A stretch of 64,000 nucleotides of DNA from Oceaniferula marina (GCF_013391475.1 NZ_JACBAZ010000009.1:19449-83448); one strand, 5' to 3'. Shown: positions 34,393-45,129, counted from the first letter of the stretch. The notes: a model not told the origin generated them from the sequence alone. A program made the numbers and translations.

Positions 34393-34415
34393 GAACATTT
34401 AATCTGTCGATCCGA

Positions 34416-35612
34416 TTAGGATTCGAGGAAGGTCTTCATGCGACCAATCCCTTCTTCAATCTGGTCGATATCGATTCCGGAATAAGCGAAGCGAATGTAA
34501 CGCTCGGTTTCCCCCTCAAGCTGACGTCCAAAGTGGAGGCGGGTGCAGAAGGACACTCCGGTCGCTTCAAGCACAGCCTTACGGAATACATCGTAATCCG
34601 TGAAGCCCTTGTTCGCCATCGCTCCTGTGACGTTCGGGAACAAATAGAAGGTGGATGCGGGTGTCACACAATGAATTCCCTCGATCTGGTTCAAAGCATT
34701 GATCGCGGCATCACGGCGGCCTTTCAGCACATCGAGAAGGCCCATGACCTCTGTCTGGTCACCGGTCAATCCGTCCAATGCTCCATACTGGTTGAAGTGG
34801 TTCGAGCATGACTCGTCATTGACGTTGAGCTTGGCAATCACCGAAATGACATTCTCAGGCCCAACCGCAGCACCGAGGCGCCAACCGGTCATCGCAAACT
34901 TCTTGGAGAAGGTGTAAAGAATCACACAGCGCTCCTGCATACCTGGCAGACTGACAAACGACTGGCTCTTTCCTGAGTAACGAATCTCGAAGTAGGCCTC
35001 GTCACAAAGCACCATCAGATCGTGCTCCCGCACGATTTCGGCAAGGCGCTTGAACTCTTCAGGGCTGGCTTCTGCACCAATCGGGTTCTGCAGATCGTTG
35101 AGAATCAGGATCTTGGTTTTCGGTGTGATTGAATTTTCAATGGCATCGATATCAATCGCAAACCCTCCTTCGTTCTCCTTGTATCCATAAGGAAGAGCCG
35201 TGCCACCATAGTATTCAATCTGGGACTCATAGATCGGGTATCCCGGGTTGGGGTAAAGCACCTCGTCCCCTGGGTTCATCACTGCCTGAATAAACTTGGT
35301 GATCACCGGCTTACCACCAGGCTGAACCGCCACGTTTTCCATCCCGTATTTCACCCCGTGTGAGTTGCTGATATTTTCCGCAAGTGCTTCACGAAGCTGT
35401 GGAATTCCGGCATTCGGACAATAACCGGTTTTCCCGTCACGCATGGCTTTCACCGCGCCTTCAACCACCGTCGAAGGTGTGGGTAAATTCATGTCACCCA
35501 AGTGAAAGGGATAGACATGATTTCCTTTCGCTGCAAAGGCAGCAGCCTCGGCTGAAACAGCAAAGGCCGTTTCCGTTCCAAGACAGTCGATTCTATTTGC
35601 AATATTCATCAT
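34416..35612 (-). CDS. Pyridoxal-phosphate-dependent aminotransferase, class I/II
   Basis: This 398-residue fold-type-I enzyme has YPNPGYPIYES, LNDLQNPIGAEAS (Asn/Pro motif), LCDEAYFEIRYSGK, the PLP lysine in YTFSKKFAMTGWRLG, and a late RFAYSG with the carboxylate-binding Arg. It is cytoplasmic. The substrate cannot be fixed by motif; candidates are Asp, Ala or Ser with glyoxylate. It ends before a strong terminator and lies 34 bp after the hydroxypyruvate reductase. Together with the kinase farther upstream this suggests a serine/glyoxylate-to-glycerate pathway. Confidence 0.88.
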   Translation of the reverse strand: MMNIANRIDCLGTETAFAVSAEAAAFAAKGNHVYPFHLGDMNLPTPSTVVEGAVKAMRDGKTGYCPNAGIPQLREALAENISNSHGVKYGMENVAVQPGGKPVITKFIQAVMNPGDEVLYPNPGYPIYESQIEYYGGTALPYGYKENEGGFAIDIDAIENSITPKTKILILNDLQNPIGAEASPEEFKRLAEIVREHDLMVLCDEAYFEIRYSGKSQSFVSLPGMQERCVILYTFSKKFAMTGWRLGAAVGPENVISVIAKLNVNDESCSNHFNQYGALDGLTGDQTEVMGLLDVLKGRRDAAINALNQIEGIHCVTPASTFYLFPNVTGAMANKGFTDYDVFRKAVLEATGVSFCTRLHFGRQLEGETERYIRFAYSGIDIDQIEEGIGRMKTFLES

Positions 35613-35646
35613 AATTCTAGTGGGTTCAATGGTTGTGATTGATCAA

Positions 35647-36780
35647 TTAGGAAATACCTACTTCCGAGGCGTTCACGATGTTTGGCATCGCCTGTGGAAT
35701 ATCCCCCTCGAGGAATGGCAGCACATCGGCACCATCCCAAAGCGAATACCCTTGCAGCAGGCCAGCAACGTTAGAGGCAGCCAAAGAGGCCATACCTTCA
35801 CGAGTCCAAACAGTCGCGGATGCAATGTGGGGAACAATCACCACATTATCGAGATCCGCCAGTCCCGGGGCCATGGCTGGCTCTTCTTCAAAAACGTCGA
35901 GCCCAACCCGGAAGTCAGGGTTCTTCTGACAGTGTGCCACCAACGCATTCTCATCAATGATCGGACCACGGGCCGAGTTCACCAGAATGGCATCCTTCTT
36001 CATCAGGTTCAGGCGCTCTTCATTGATCAGGTGCTTGGTGTTTTCATCGAGCACCGTGTGCAAACTAACCAAGTCGGAAACCTTCAACAGTTCTTCAATG
36101 CTGTCCACACGCTGACAGGTCACAGCAGGCTCACCATGCTTCTCCAACAAGGCACCATAGTCAGCCACATAATCTTCCAGAGATTCATTCTGATAGAGAT
36201 CATAATACACCAGGTTCATCTTATGCCCCTCCACCATCATGCGGGCATAGGCGGCACCAATACGACCTGCACCAATGATACCTACCGTCTTGCCGTGGAA
36301 CAGCTGCCCCATGAACAACTGTGGCAACCAACCGTGGAACTGACCGCTGCGCATAAATTGATCCGACTCCACAATGCGGCGTGATGCGGCAAAGGTGAGA
36401 GCGATTGCCAGCTCGGCAGTGGTCTCGGTCAACACGCCCGGAGTGTTTCCCACGGGGAGACCCAACTCATTCGCGGCAGCGACGTCCACGTTGTTAAAAC
36501 CTACCGCGTAGTTACTGTAGGCCGTGCCTCCGGCCGCTTTCAAGGCACCAAGCGTATCCGTGTCCCAGGCCTCGGTCAACTGACCGATCGCACCGTCACA
36601 CTGGTCCCCAATCAACGCGATGATCTCTTCCTTGCTGAGGATCTCAGTCCCCGGCATGATTTCAATCCGGCAATCCGCGGCAGTCAGAATATCCTGCCAA
36701 TGCGTTCCGGGTAATTCTTTCGTCACGACGACCCGCTTGGAGCCTTCGGGATTGACAACAATAGGAGTAATATCAGCCAT
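35647..36780 (-). CDS. Plant-type hydroxypyruvate reductase (D-2-hydroxyacid dehydrogenase)
   Basis: The start is set at the ATG ending at 36780 (MADITPIVVNPEGSKRVVV), giving 377 residues. This length and the YSNYAVGFNNVDV, HGWLPQLFMGQLFHGKTVGIIGAGRIG, VNSARGPIIDE, DVFEEEP and VPHIASAT motifs match peroxisomal-type HPR1 rather than the shorter SerA or GhrB enzymes. It reduces hydroxypyruvate to D-glycerate with NADH and can also reduce glyoxylate. The catalytic Arg, Glu and His are present. The next gene down encodes the aminotransferase and the gene upstream a glycerate kinase. Confidence 0.9.
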   Translation of the reverse strand: MADITPIVVNPEGSKRVVVTKELPGTHWQDILTAADCRIEIMPGTEILSKEEIIALIGDQCDGAIGQLTEAWDTDTLGALKAAGGTAYSNYAVGFNNVDVAAANELGLPVGNTPGVLTETTAELAIALTFAASRRIVESDQFMRSGQFHGWLPQLFMGQLFHGKTVGIIGAGRIGAAYARMMVEGHKMNLVYYDLYQNESLEDYVADYGALLEKHGEPAVTCQRVDSIEELLKVSDLVSLHTVLDENTKHLINEERLNLMKKDAILVNSARGPIIDENALVAHCQKNPDFRVGLDVFEEEPAMAPGLADLDNVVIVPHIASATVWTREGMASLAASNVAGLLQGYSLWDGADVLPFLEGDIPQAMPNIVNASEVGIS

Positions 36781-36937
36781 GCTGCGGACGCTACTACTGA
36801 CGTCCTGCAAGCCAAGAGAAAATTAGCGAGTACAGGCGAATCCAGAGATTATGCTCATCATTCCGCAGAATACGCAAAAAAACCTGTATCCCTTCTAAAC
36901 AAGCTACTTAGAACTTGCCCACATTCCTTGTCAATGC

Positions 36938-37840
36938 CTACGAACTCAAGCCGGTTCCGGACTCGATTATATGCTCTGCCGACAACTCAAATAGCACATC
37001 AGCACGCCCCGGCATCTCATCAAACATCCACCGGGTCAAACGCTCGTAATGCATGATAAATCGCTCCAGTTGCTCCACACTCATCAGTCCACTCAGATCG
37101 GCTCCCACCTCGGAGGCCTTGGACGCCCTCAGTTTGTCCTCCTGCTCACCACGCCAATGATGCACACATTCAAAATCAGGAGCCTTGATCATCACCAGAC
37201 GATCCAGCAACGCAAATAAGTCAACGTATTCCGACTGCAACCGCTCGTTCACAAATCCCCGCCATGCGCCATCCGCATCTTCCTTTTCTTCCAAAACATT
37301 GATCGCTTTCGGCAAAGCCTCCGGCGGCTCAGCCACAGCACCAATACACCAGCCTTCAAACAGAATCACATCCACAGCCTCAGAGGGAACCGTCCATTCA
37401 CTCTCCGGGCGCCGATCATCAGACGCCTTGTCAAACGAAGGAACCGGAACCAGTTTTCCCGCCATAAGATCCTGGATCACCTGCATCCCCAGCGTGGTAT
37501 CGTGGGTTCCCGGCACTCCGCGCGTCGCGAGTAAAGGATGAATCTGCTGCGCCAACTCGGCACGCACGGCCTTGGTCTGATAGATATCATCAATGGAAAT
37601 CACGGCACAGCAACACCCACACTCTTCCTGCAATGCCGTTGCCAGCACCTTGGACATCGTTGACTTCCCCGTCCCCTGGGCCCCATTGACGCCCACCACA
37701 AGCACTCCTCCCTTCTCACGCTGCCATTGCTGAATCTTTTTTGCCAAGGGCACATAATACCCCATGGCATTTCCAACAAACGACGAGGGCAATCGCTCCT
37801 CCTGCATAATCTGGCTCAGCCAGCGTGGTACATCAGACAT
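36938..37840 (-). CDS. D-glycerate 3-kinase (GLYK-like)
   Basis: This 300-residue P-loop kinase has Walker A GAQGTGKST (about residues 52-60), SIDDIYQ, the GLYK-type RGVPGTHD segment, a VPSFDKASDDR motif and FEGWC. These are the signatures of the plant and cyanobacterial glycerate 3-kinase/Tda10 family, not of GlxK-type glycerate 2-kinase. The product would be 3-phosphoglycerate, closing the C2-type salvage route. It is separated by about 160 bp from the hydroxypyruvate reductase on the same strand, so co-transcription is likely but not certain. Confidence 0.85.
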   Translation of the reverse strand: MSDVPRWLSQIMQEERLPSSFVGNAMGYYVPLAKKIQQWQREKGGVLVVGVNGAQGTGKSTMSKVLATALQEECGCCCAVISIDDIYQTKAVRAELAQQIHPLLATRGVPGTHDTTLGMQVIQDLMAGKLVPVPSFDKASDDRRPESEWTVPSEAVDVILFEGWCIGAVAEPPEALPKAINVLEEKEDADGAWRGFVNERLQSEYVDLFALLDRLVMIKAPDFECVHHWRGEQEDKLRASKASEVGADLSGLMSVEQLERFIMHYERLTRWMFDEMPGRADVLFELSAEHIIESGTGLSS

Positions 37841-37956
37841 AGCTCTATTCTCAAGGTGAACTTGCCGACCAAGCTAGTGAGGAATCCAGGAATGTCAATC
37901 TCGGCTAGACCACATCCAGTCTGGCAAGCGATCAACCCAAACGACAAATTTCCGGA

Positions 37957-38841
37957 TCAATACCTGACGGCCAGAACAGAGACCTTGGCGTCATGCATCA
38001 TGCGCTCCGCATTGGTCCCGAGAAATAGACTGGTTAGTTTAGAATGCTGCCGGGTTCCAAGCACGGCCAAGTCCGCCCCGACATCCTCGAGATGACAGGT
38101 CATTTCGACAGACGGCACTGTGGATTCCAAAATCACCGTCGAGTACTTCACAGCTTCAAGCTGCGACGATAGCGGGATCAGAGTCCGGTTTAATGTTTCC
38201 TGCGACCTGTGACGCATCCGCTCAGGGTAGCTCATGTCGTCATCAGCAGCATCCTCAAGCACCTCTCCCCATAAATCTTGCTTCGGCGGATAAATCACAT
38301 GAAGAATTTCCAGTGTCGCGCCATGGAGCACGGCAATCTCAATCGCCTTTTCTACCACACGCTCGGATGTCGGTGAACAATCCGTACAAACCACAATCTT
38401 CTTGAAATTGCCGCTCTGCCAATTTCGCACCACCAAAACATCCGAGGGAACAAAACGTAAGCAACTCGAAGCCGTCGTTCCGAGATGGCCCTTGCTCATG
38501 TCATTGGCCGCAACCACCAACACCGAAGCCCCACGGTCACTGACCACCCGAGCCAATTGGTCCGCCGGCCTACCCACACACACAATCTGCTCGACCTCAG
38601 CATCTGGAGCTTCCTTTGCGATGAACGCACTCAACTGCTCCCTGGACTGCTCAATCAAATCATCCTGCGAGAACGACTCGTCCTTATGCCCCGCCCAATG
38701 CTGCAAATGACTCGAACTTAAAACATGAACCGCCACCACCGAACCTCCCCGCAACGTGCCTGCGTGCACCGCCTTGCGAAGTGCCTTGGCTGATGATGCT
38801 GAATAATCAATACCGACAACGATGGATGGGCTTGGGTTCAT
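37957..38841 (-). CDS. Tandem universal stress protein
   Basis: This 294-residue protein has two USP domains in tandem. The first begins IVVGIDYSASSAKALRKAV and the second FKKIVVCTDCSPTSERVVEKA. The second ends with the nucleotide-binding LGTRQHSKLTSLFLGTNAERMM and the strand VSVLAVRY. It is probably a cytoplasmic ATP-binding stress regulator. It is divergent from the P-type ATPase, with 263 bp between the starts, a common pairing for stress-responsive cation pumps. Confidence 0.92.
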   Translation of the reverse strand: MNPSPSIVVGIDYSASSAKALRKAVHAGTLRGGSVVAVHVLSSSHLQHWAGHKDESFSQDDLIEQSREQLSAFIAKEAPDAEVEQIVCVGRPADQLARVVSDRGASVLVVAANDMSKGHLGTTASSCLRFVPSDVLVVRNWQSGNFKKIVVCTDCSPTSERVVEKAIEIAVLHGATLEILHVIYPPKQDLWGEVLEDAADDDMSYPERMRHRSQETLNRTLIPLSSQLEAVKYSTVILESTVPSVEMTCHLEDVGADLAVLGTRQHSKLTSLFLGTNAERMMHDAKVSVLAVRY

Positions 38842-39104
38842 GATCTGTGTGGTGATGGTTTAAAATCAGGTGATCAGCATCCACTCCATAGATGATCCTT
38901 TCACCCACTAATACATCCACTACATACGAGCAACAGTCAAGAGACATCATCCAAGGCGTAGGAAAGCGGCCCATCAAAGATGATTTTTTGAAGACACCCT
39001 CGCCAATATGGGCTAGATTGACCCAAATTTATTTTTTCAGGCTCCGATTTCAGACGCCATCATATTCCGTTCCGACCTCATGATGAAACCAAACCAGCAA
39101 GGCC

Positions 39105-41831
39105 ATGAACACTCCGGACTCCATTCACTGGCACGCTACACCGGTCGGAGAGGTCTCTGCACTTCTGGAATCCTCATCTACAACGGGTCTAAGTGAGGAA
39201 ACAGTCCTCACCCGGCTTGAACAATTTGGGCCCAACCGAATATCAGAAAGCAAAGGCAGCAGCGAATGGAAGCGCTTTTTCTTACAGTTTCACCAAGCCC
39301 TGATCTACATTCTGCTCGCTGCGACCGGCATCACCATGGCTCTCGGCGAATGGGTGGATGCTTCGGTCATTTTTGGCGTTGTGTTGATCAATGCCATCAT
39401 CGGATATCTTCAGGAGGCCAAAGCTGAAAAAGCGATCAACGAGCTTGCCAACATGCTGCTCACCGAGGCCACGGTCCGTCGCGATGGTCAAAAGCGACGC
39501 ATCCCCTCCACCGAGCTTGTCCCCGGTGATGTGGTGCTTCTGCAATCCGGCGACCGGGTTCCGGCCGACCTCCGCTTGATGCAGCTACGGAATCTTCAAA
39601 TAGAAGAGGCGGCCCTGACCGGAGAATCCGTTCCCGTCGAAAAACAATGCTGCCACTTGGCTGCAGATACCATGCTTGCAGAGCGAAGCAACCAGGCATT
39701 CACTGGCACCCTCGTCACCTATGGTCAGGGAGAAGGGTTCGTTACCGCCACCGGAGACCAAACGGAGATGGGACGGATCGCCGAACTCATCCACAGCGCG
39801 GATCCCTTGCAAACCCCACTCACTCGGAAAATCACCCAGTTCAGCCGCCTACTACTTTACGTGATTCTCGGCCTGGCTGCAATGACCTTCATCATCGGAA
39901 TTGCTCGAGGGGAATCATGGGTCGACATGTTCATGGCCGCTGTCGCTCTGGCCGTGGGAGCCATCCCCGAAGGCCTGCCCGCAGCTCTCACCATCACATT
40001 GGCCATCGGAGTCTCCCGTATGGCCAAACGACGCGCCATCATCCGCAAACTGCCAGCCGTCGAAACCCTGGGAAGCACCACCGTCATCTGCTCCGACAAA
40101 ACAGGCACCCTGACCCAGAACCAAATGACCGTGCAGGAAATCCATGCAGGCGGCAGGGTCTACCATGTCACTGGCAGCGGCTACGAAACCGAAGGCTCCA
40201 TCCACTACGAAGAAACCCCGGTGATGATCGGAGAAAATGTCGCCTTAGTCGAAACCCTCGGCGCAGGATTGCTCTGTAATGATTCATGTCTGGTGCATCA
40301 TCCTGAGGGCCAGACAAGCGTCCAGGGAGACCCGACCGAGGCCGCATTGATCGTCGCCGCGCAAAAAGCAGGTCTCACCGATGAAGAGATGCATGGCCGG
40401 CTCCCACGGATCGAAACCATCCCCTTCGAGTCTGAATACCAATACATGGCCACCTTGCACGGTAAACAAGAGGACCCCAAAATCATCTATATCAAAGGCT
40501 CCGTGGAAGCTGTGATGGAACGCTGCACCCACGCACTCGACACCACCGGAAATCTCATTCCACTGAACCGAGCCCGTCAAACCCAATGTGCCGAAGACAT
40601 GGCATCCCGCGGCCTACGCGTGCTCGCATTTGCCAGGAGAGAAATGCCGGGGTCACACCATCGCCTGGAACACGGCCACATTTCCAAAGAGCTCACCTTC
40701 CTGGGCCTGCAAGGTAAACTCGACCCCCCGCGACCCGAAGCCATCGCCGCGGTCGCCCAATGCCAGTCAGCAGGCATCAAAGTAAAGATGATCACCGGAG
40801 ACCACGCGCTAACAGCCAAAGCGGTCGCACAGCAAATTGGACTCGACACTTCTACCCCTGCACTTACCGGGCGCGAACTCGAACAACTCAGCGATGAAGA
40901 ACTAGCCGACGTCGCGGAACAAACCTCCGTCTTTGCCCGCGTGGCCCCCAAACAAAAATTGCGTTTAGTCAAGGCTTTGCAATCCCATCACCACATCGTA
41001 GCCATGACCGGCGACGGAGTAAACGATGCCCCCGCTTTAAAGCAAGCCGACATTGGCACCGCCATGGGGATCACCGGCACCGATGTATCCAAAGAAGCCG
41101 CCGACATGATCCTCACGGATGATAACTTTGCCTCGATCGAGGCCGCCGTGGAAGAAGGCCGCAGCGTTTTTGACAACCTGACCAAATTCATCGTCTGGAC
41201 ACTGCCCACCAACTTTGGCGAGGGGCTGGTCATTCTGGCAGCGATCCTCACCGGCACCACCCTACCCATCGTCCCCGTGCAAATCCTCTGGATCAACATG
41301 ACCACCGCCATCCTGTTAGGTCTCATGCTCGTTTTTGAACCCAAGGAAAAAGACATGATGGATCGCCCGCCCCGCGATCCCATGATGCCGATCCTGACAC
41401 GCACTTTACAGCTCAGAATCTTCCTTGTTGCCCTCATCATGCTGGCCGGATGTTTTTCTCTCTTCACATGGGAGCTCGACCGCGGTGCCAGCGTAGCAGA
41501 AGCCCGAACCGCAGCCGTCAACGTCTTTGTCATGGTTGAAATGTTCTACCTCTACAACTGCCGCAGTTTCTCCCGCTCAATTTTCGCCATCGGGTTCTTC
41601 TCCAACAAATGGATCATTATCGGCTCACTCATCATGATCGTTCTGCAACTGCTCATCACCTACTCCCCCGCCATGAACACCCTCTTCCACACCGCCCCCA
41701 TCGGTCTGGATGTCTGGTGGAGAATTCTCGCCATCGCCACCATCGCCTACCTCGCTGTAGGCATCGAAAAATGGATCACCGACCGAACACACAGAAGCAA
41801 AGGGCCCATTGGGAGTTCACCATTAGAGTAA
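39105..41831 (+). CDS. P-type cation-transporting ATPase (P2-type, Ca2+-ATPase-like)
   Basis: This 908-residue pump has the cation-ATPase N-terminal domain (LSEETVLTRLEQFGPNRIS), TGES in the actuator domain, the PEGLP membrane motif, the phosphorylated Asp331 in DKTGTLT, KGSVEAV, TGDH, and GDGVNDAPAL near residue 636. A C-terminal bundle of about six helices follows. The length and motifs fit the SERCA/PMA1-like bacterial group that exports Ca2+ or exchanges Na+. It is divergent from the universal stress protein. The ion specificity is inferred only from the family. Confidence 0.93.
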   Translation: MNTPDSIHWHATPVGEVSALLESSSTTGLSEETVLTRLEQFGPNRISESKGSSEWKRFFLQFHQALIYILLAATGITMALGEWVDASVIFGVVLINAIIGYLQEAKAEKAINELANMLLTEATVRRDGQKRRIPSTELVPGDVVLLQSGDRVPADLRLMQLRNLQIEEAALTGESVPVEKQCCHLAADTMLAERSNQAFTGTLVTYGQGEGFVTATGDQTEMGRIAELIHSADPLQTPLTRKITQFSRLLLYVILGLAAMTFIIGIARGESWVDMFMAAVALAVGAIPEGLPAALTITLAIGVSRMAKRRAIIRKLPAVETLGSTTVICSDKTGTLTQNQMTVQEIHAGGRVYHVTGSGYETEGSIHYEETPVMIGENVALVETLGAGLLCNDSCLVHHPEGQTSVQGDPTEAALIVAAQKAGLTDEEMHGRLPRIETIPFESEYQYMATLHGKQEDPKIIYIKGSVEAVMERCTHALDTTGNLIPLNRARQTQCAEDMASRGLRVLAFARREMPGSHHRLEHGHISKELTFLGLQGKLDPPRPEAIAAVAQCQSAGIKVKMITGDHALTAKAVAQQIGLDTSTPALTGRELEQLSDEELADVAEQTSVFARVAPKQKLRLVKALQSHHHIVAMTGDGVNDAPALKQADIGTAMGITGTDVSKEAADMILTDDNFASIEAAVEEGRSVFDNLTKFIVWTLPTNFGEGLVILAAILTGTTLPIVPVQILWINMTTAILLGLMLVFEPKEKDMMDRPPRDPMMPILTRTLQLRIFLVALIMLAGCFSLFTWELDRGASVAEARTAAVNVFVMVEMFYLYNCRSFSRSIFAIGFFSNKWIIIGSLIMIVLQLLITYSPAMNTLFHTAPIGLDVWWRILAIATIAYLAVGIEKWITDRTHRSKGPIGSSPLE

Positions 41832-42138
41832 AGAAACGAACGTTCACTAACAAAACCCACTCTCCCTTTCTTCTTCACGTTGGTAGTTAATGGCTTCTTT
41901 TCCATGGGTCTTGACGGCTTTGAACCCATGATGCATTTCCTCACCCGTTTTTTATTTTTTCGCCTCTAGGCGGAGAAACAGATCACCGTTTCCTACGGGG
42001 ACCTCCAAGAACGAAGCTCTTCAGCTTATTTTTGATACAACATTCACCCAATTTGCTACATTTTAGAGATGCCCATGGTATATATCACACCTTAACATAA
42101 AATCTATGGTTCATGCCTTCCCTTCTATTGCAAAGCAA

Positions 42139-45108
42139 ATGCGTATCCCACAAACACTTCTGGTCTCCGCTTTCACAGTATCCACACTTAGCGTAGCACT
42201 TGCCGATGGAGTCATGGTGTCGCCGGAGATCGATAACCCGAGCAAACCATGGTGCTACTTCGGCAAGCCCACAAGCGTGATCGGGGTCCCCTTCATGCCA
42301 GACGCCATTCAGGTAACGTATGATGGATCGATCTATACCAAATCAGCTGAATATTCCATTGTTTATGGCGATCAGTCCAAGCCGGTGATGCAACGCGAAA
42401 AGAGCTTTCTCAATGGGTGGATACCTATTATCCGCTACTCCTGGAAGGAAGACTCTCTGACATACGAAGCGGAGGCCTTCACCGCGATACCGAGCAACGA
42501 AACCCAACGCCATAACACCACCCAATGGATGCAAATCAAAGTCACCAACACGGGCAGTGCCAAACAACCATCCCGCATCGGGGTCGGAATTCGATCCAAG
42601 GCAGACAAATACCGCTTGGGTCCCGCAGTGCCAGTATCCAATGCCACATTCAAAATCGAAAATAATACGATTTACCGCAATGGCAAGGTGCTCGCTGTCC
42701 ATGCCAGCGGTTGCCAGTTTGATGCGGTGGATGGAACCCCTTACTCCGCTCCATTCCAAGGCATTACGCACCACATGACGCCAGCGACACTTAGTTGCAT
42801 TGCATGGAAACAAAAAGTCCTACAACCCGGTCAAAGTGAAACACACACCCTGAGCTTTCCCAGAGTTCCCGTAGCTGAAACTGCAAGCACTGTCATCTCT
42901 GAAAAAGAGTACAACGCAGCTCGTTCACAAGCCATCACATGGTGGGAAACAACGGTCGGAACCAACAGCCGTATCACCCTGCCTGAAAAAAGGCTCGAAC
43001 ACGCCCACCGAGCCGGAGTTGTGCACTCGATGCTTGGAACACGAGAACGCAAAGGTAAAAAGTTTCAATCCGATGGTATCCCTTACCCAAACCTCTTTCT
43101 CATCGCAGCTACTGAATATCAAGATGTCTATGATTCATTCGGGCTCACTGACATCTACCGACCCAACTTCAAGGAATACGCCCGACTTCAGCTTGAGAAT
43201 GGGCTTTTTCTGGACACCAACCTCTCCCACGGAAAAATTCTCCTTTCCTCACACGGCCAGGTTCTCAGTGCCATCAGCCGCCATATCCTTGTAACCCGCG
43301 ACAAAGAGTTTGGTGAAAAAATATTCCCCATGATCGAAAAAGCGATGGATATGATCATCACTTCGACCCAAAAAGAACCCAATGGTCTTCTTCCGCCATC
43401 CACTCCCTACGATGCCGAAATGATCAAAGGCTACTATACCAGCCACAATCTGCTAGGTCTACTCGGTGTCCGATCAGCGATACGCGTCGCAACCATGTTA
43501 GAAAAAGAGGCGAAAGCCAATGAATGGCGTTCTTTCCATACAAGTTATGAAAAAAATGTCACCAAAGCAATCCAAGCCTCCGCTTGGAAGGACGGCTACA
43601 TCCCCACAGGTCTCTACAGCTTCATCACAGGGCCTGAATCCCGCAAAGGCTTCGCGGAATACCGAACAGATCAAGACTGGGATAACAATCTTTTGGCTTG
43701 GCCGACCGAGGTCCTCGACGCTGACGACCCGCGCGTTGTCGCCACATGCGACAATATCCGCAAGCTGCGATATCGTGAAGGGATCCAAACTTACCGCAAC
43801 GGCCAGCACCTCCATCAATACATCACGACCAACCAAGTCTGCCAATATCTCGTCGCTAACGAGCAGAAAAAAGCGCTCGAAGACATCTATCACATTCTCC
43901 TCCACTCGGGAAGCAATGGAGCATCATTTGAAAATCTCATCCAGCCTTGGGGCAACCGCACACCCTCGGGTGGATGCCCGCCACCTCACGCATGGGGAAC
44001 CATTCGAACCTCGCAGATCATCCGCTCCCTTCTCTACATGCCTATTGGTGGCCGGGCCGGAATTGATCCTGAGGACAGAGATCTCCTGCTTTTTTCAGCC
44101 ACATCACCATCATGGAACCATCCTGGCAACAGAGTGGCCATCGCCAACGGTATCACCGAGTTCGGGAACATCAACGCCAGCATGACATTGAACGGAACAG
44201 GGGCAGATTATACGTTCGACAACCACTTTCACGCCAATGCCACACCTAGATCCCTCCGCATCCCGATACCCTGGTTTGTCCAACTTCTCTCACACCAGTC
44301 AGATGCTGAAAAAATTCGAATCCATGACGGCGTCATCTATCTCAGTCCGGACGCTACGGAACTCAGCCTCACATGGAAGGAAAAGCCCAAGGTTCACGAC
44401 ACCACCTTCCAGGACCTTCTTACACGTTACCGTATGGAAATTCCATACATCTGGAAAACAACACGCAACAACGCACCTCAGAACCCTGAAGGGTTTCTGA
44501 CGGAAGAGGAACGCCAAACCAAACCCCAGCCATTATCATTCGCCACCGTAAAGAGTGCTTATCAACACGAATACCAACGCCGCTACCAACAATATTTGAA
44601 AGGAGGGGGAAAACCATGGCCTATCGAAGCACCCTCCACAAAACCGACGCCCAAAGCTCTCCCCCAAAAAAACAACTCCGAGCTTCCTCTATTCAGCCTG
44701 ACCACAGGAAAAAAGGTCACAGCATCATCAAACACGTTAAAAAACCACCCGCCCTCGAATGCTGTCGATGGCAAAGCTACGCGCTCGAGCTACTGGGCAG
44801 CTGACGGCGGGCCGAGGAACGATCCCGCATGGGTTCAGATTGACCTGGGCAAAACAGAAGCCGTAACCCGTGTCCATATCCGTCCCTATTACGGTAACAG
44901 CCGGATTTATAAATACTACGTCGAGCACTCCCCGGATGGTAAGCATTGGGACAAATTCATTGACCATACAAAAAAGGCTGCACCAACGACCCTCGAGGGA
45001 AATGATTACCGTTTTCAACCGACGGACATGCGCTACATCCGAGTGACGGTCACCCATTGCTCCATCAATACAGGAAGGGCTCTACTTGAAATTTCAGCCT
45101 ACAAGTAA
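42139..45108 (+). CDS. Secreted six-hairpin glycosidase-like protein with C-terminal CBM32
   Basis: The start is set at the ATG at 42139, opening a signal peptide (MRIPQTLLVSAFTVSTLSVALA); an ATG at 42106 would add 11 residues. The first 260 residues of the mature protein are beta-rich and the middle part (about 280-700) has the helical pattern of an (alpha/alpha)6 glycosidase. Notable stretches are DQDWDNNLLAWPTEVLDADD and GCPPPHAWGTIRTSQIIRS. The last 140 residues are a galactose-binding F5/8C (CBM32) module. The GH family is not clear from motifs alone. An AraC-type regulator follows after 21 bp. Confidence 0.75.
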   Translation: MRIPQTLLVSAFTVSTLSVALADGVMVSPEIDNPSKPWCYFGKPTSVIGVPFMPDAIQVTYDGSIYTKSAEYSIVYGDQSKPVMQREKSFLNGWIPIIRYSWKEDSLTYEAEAFTAIPSNETQRHNTTQWMQIKVTNTGSAKQPSRIGVGIRSKADKYRLGPAVPVSNATFKIENNTIYRNGKVLAVHASGCQFDAVDGTPYSAPFQGITHHMTPATLSCIAWKQKVLQPGQSETHTLSFPRVPVAETASTVISEKEYNAARSQAITWWETTVGTNSRITLPEKRLEHAHRAGVVHSMLGTRERKGKKFQSDGIPYPNLFLIAATEYQDVYDSFGLTDIYRPNFKEYARLQLENGLFLDTNLSHGKILLSSHGQVLSAISRHILVTRDKEFGEKIFPMIEKAMDMIITSTQKEPNGLLPPSTPYDAEMIKGYYTSHNLLGLLGVRSAIRVATMLEKEAKANEWRSFHTSYEKNVTKAIQASAWKDGYIPTGLYSFITGPESRKGFAEYRTDQDWDNNLLAWPTEVLDADDPRVVATCDNIRKLRYREGIQTYRNGQHLHQYITTNQVCQYLVANEQKKALEDIYHILLHSGSNGASFENLIQPWGNRTPSGGCPPPHAWGTIRTSQIIRSLLYMPIGGRAGIDPEDRDLLLFSATSPSWNHPGNRVAIANGITEFGNINASMTLNGTGADYTFDNHFHANATPRSLRIPIPWFVQLLSHQSDAEKIRIHDGVIYLSPDATELSLTWKEKPKVHDTTFQDLLTRYRMEIPYIWKTTRNNAPQNPEGFLTEEERQTKPQPLSFATVKSAYQHEYQRRYQQYLKGGGKPWPIEAPSTKPTPKALPQKNNSELPLFSLTTGKKVTASSNTLKNHPPSNAVDGKATRSSYWAADGGPRNDPAWVQIDLGKTEAVTRVHIRPYYGNSRIYKYYVEHSPDGKHWDKFIDHTKKAAPTTLEGNDYRFQPTDMRYIRVTVTHCSINTGRALLEISAYK

Positions 45109-45129
45109 TAGTGTTCTCCCGCATGCCAC

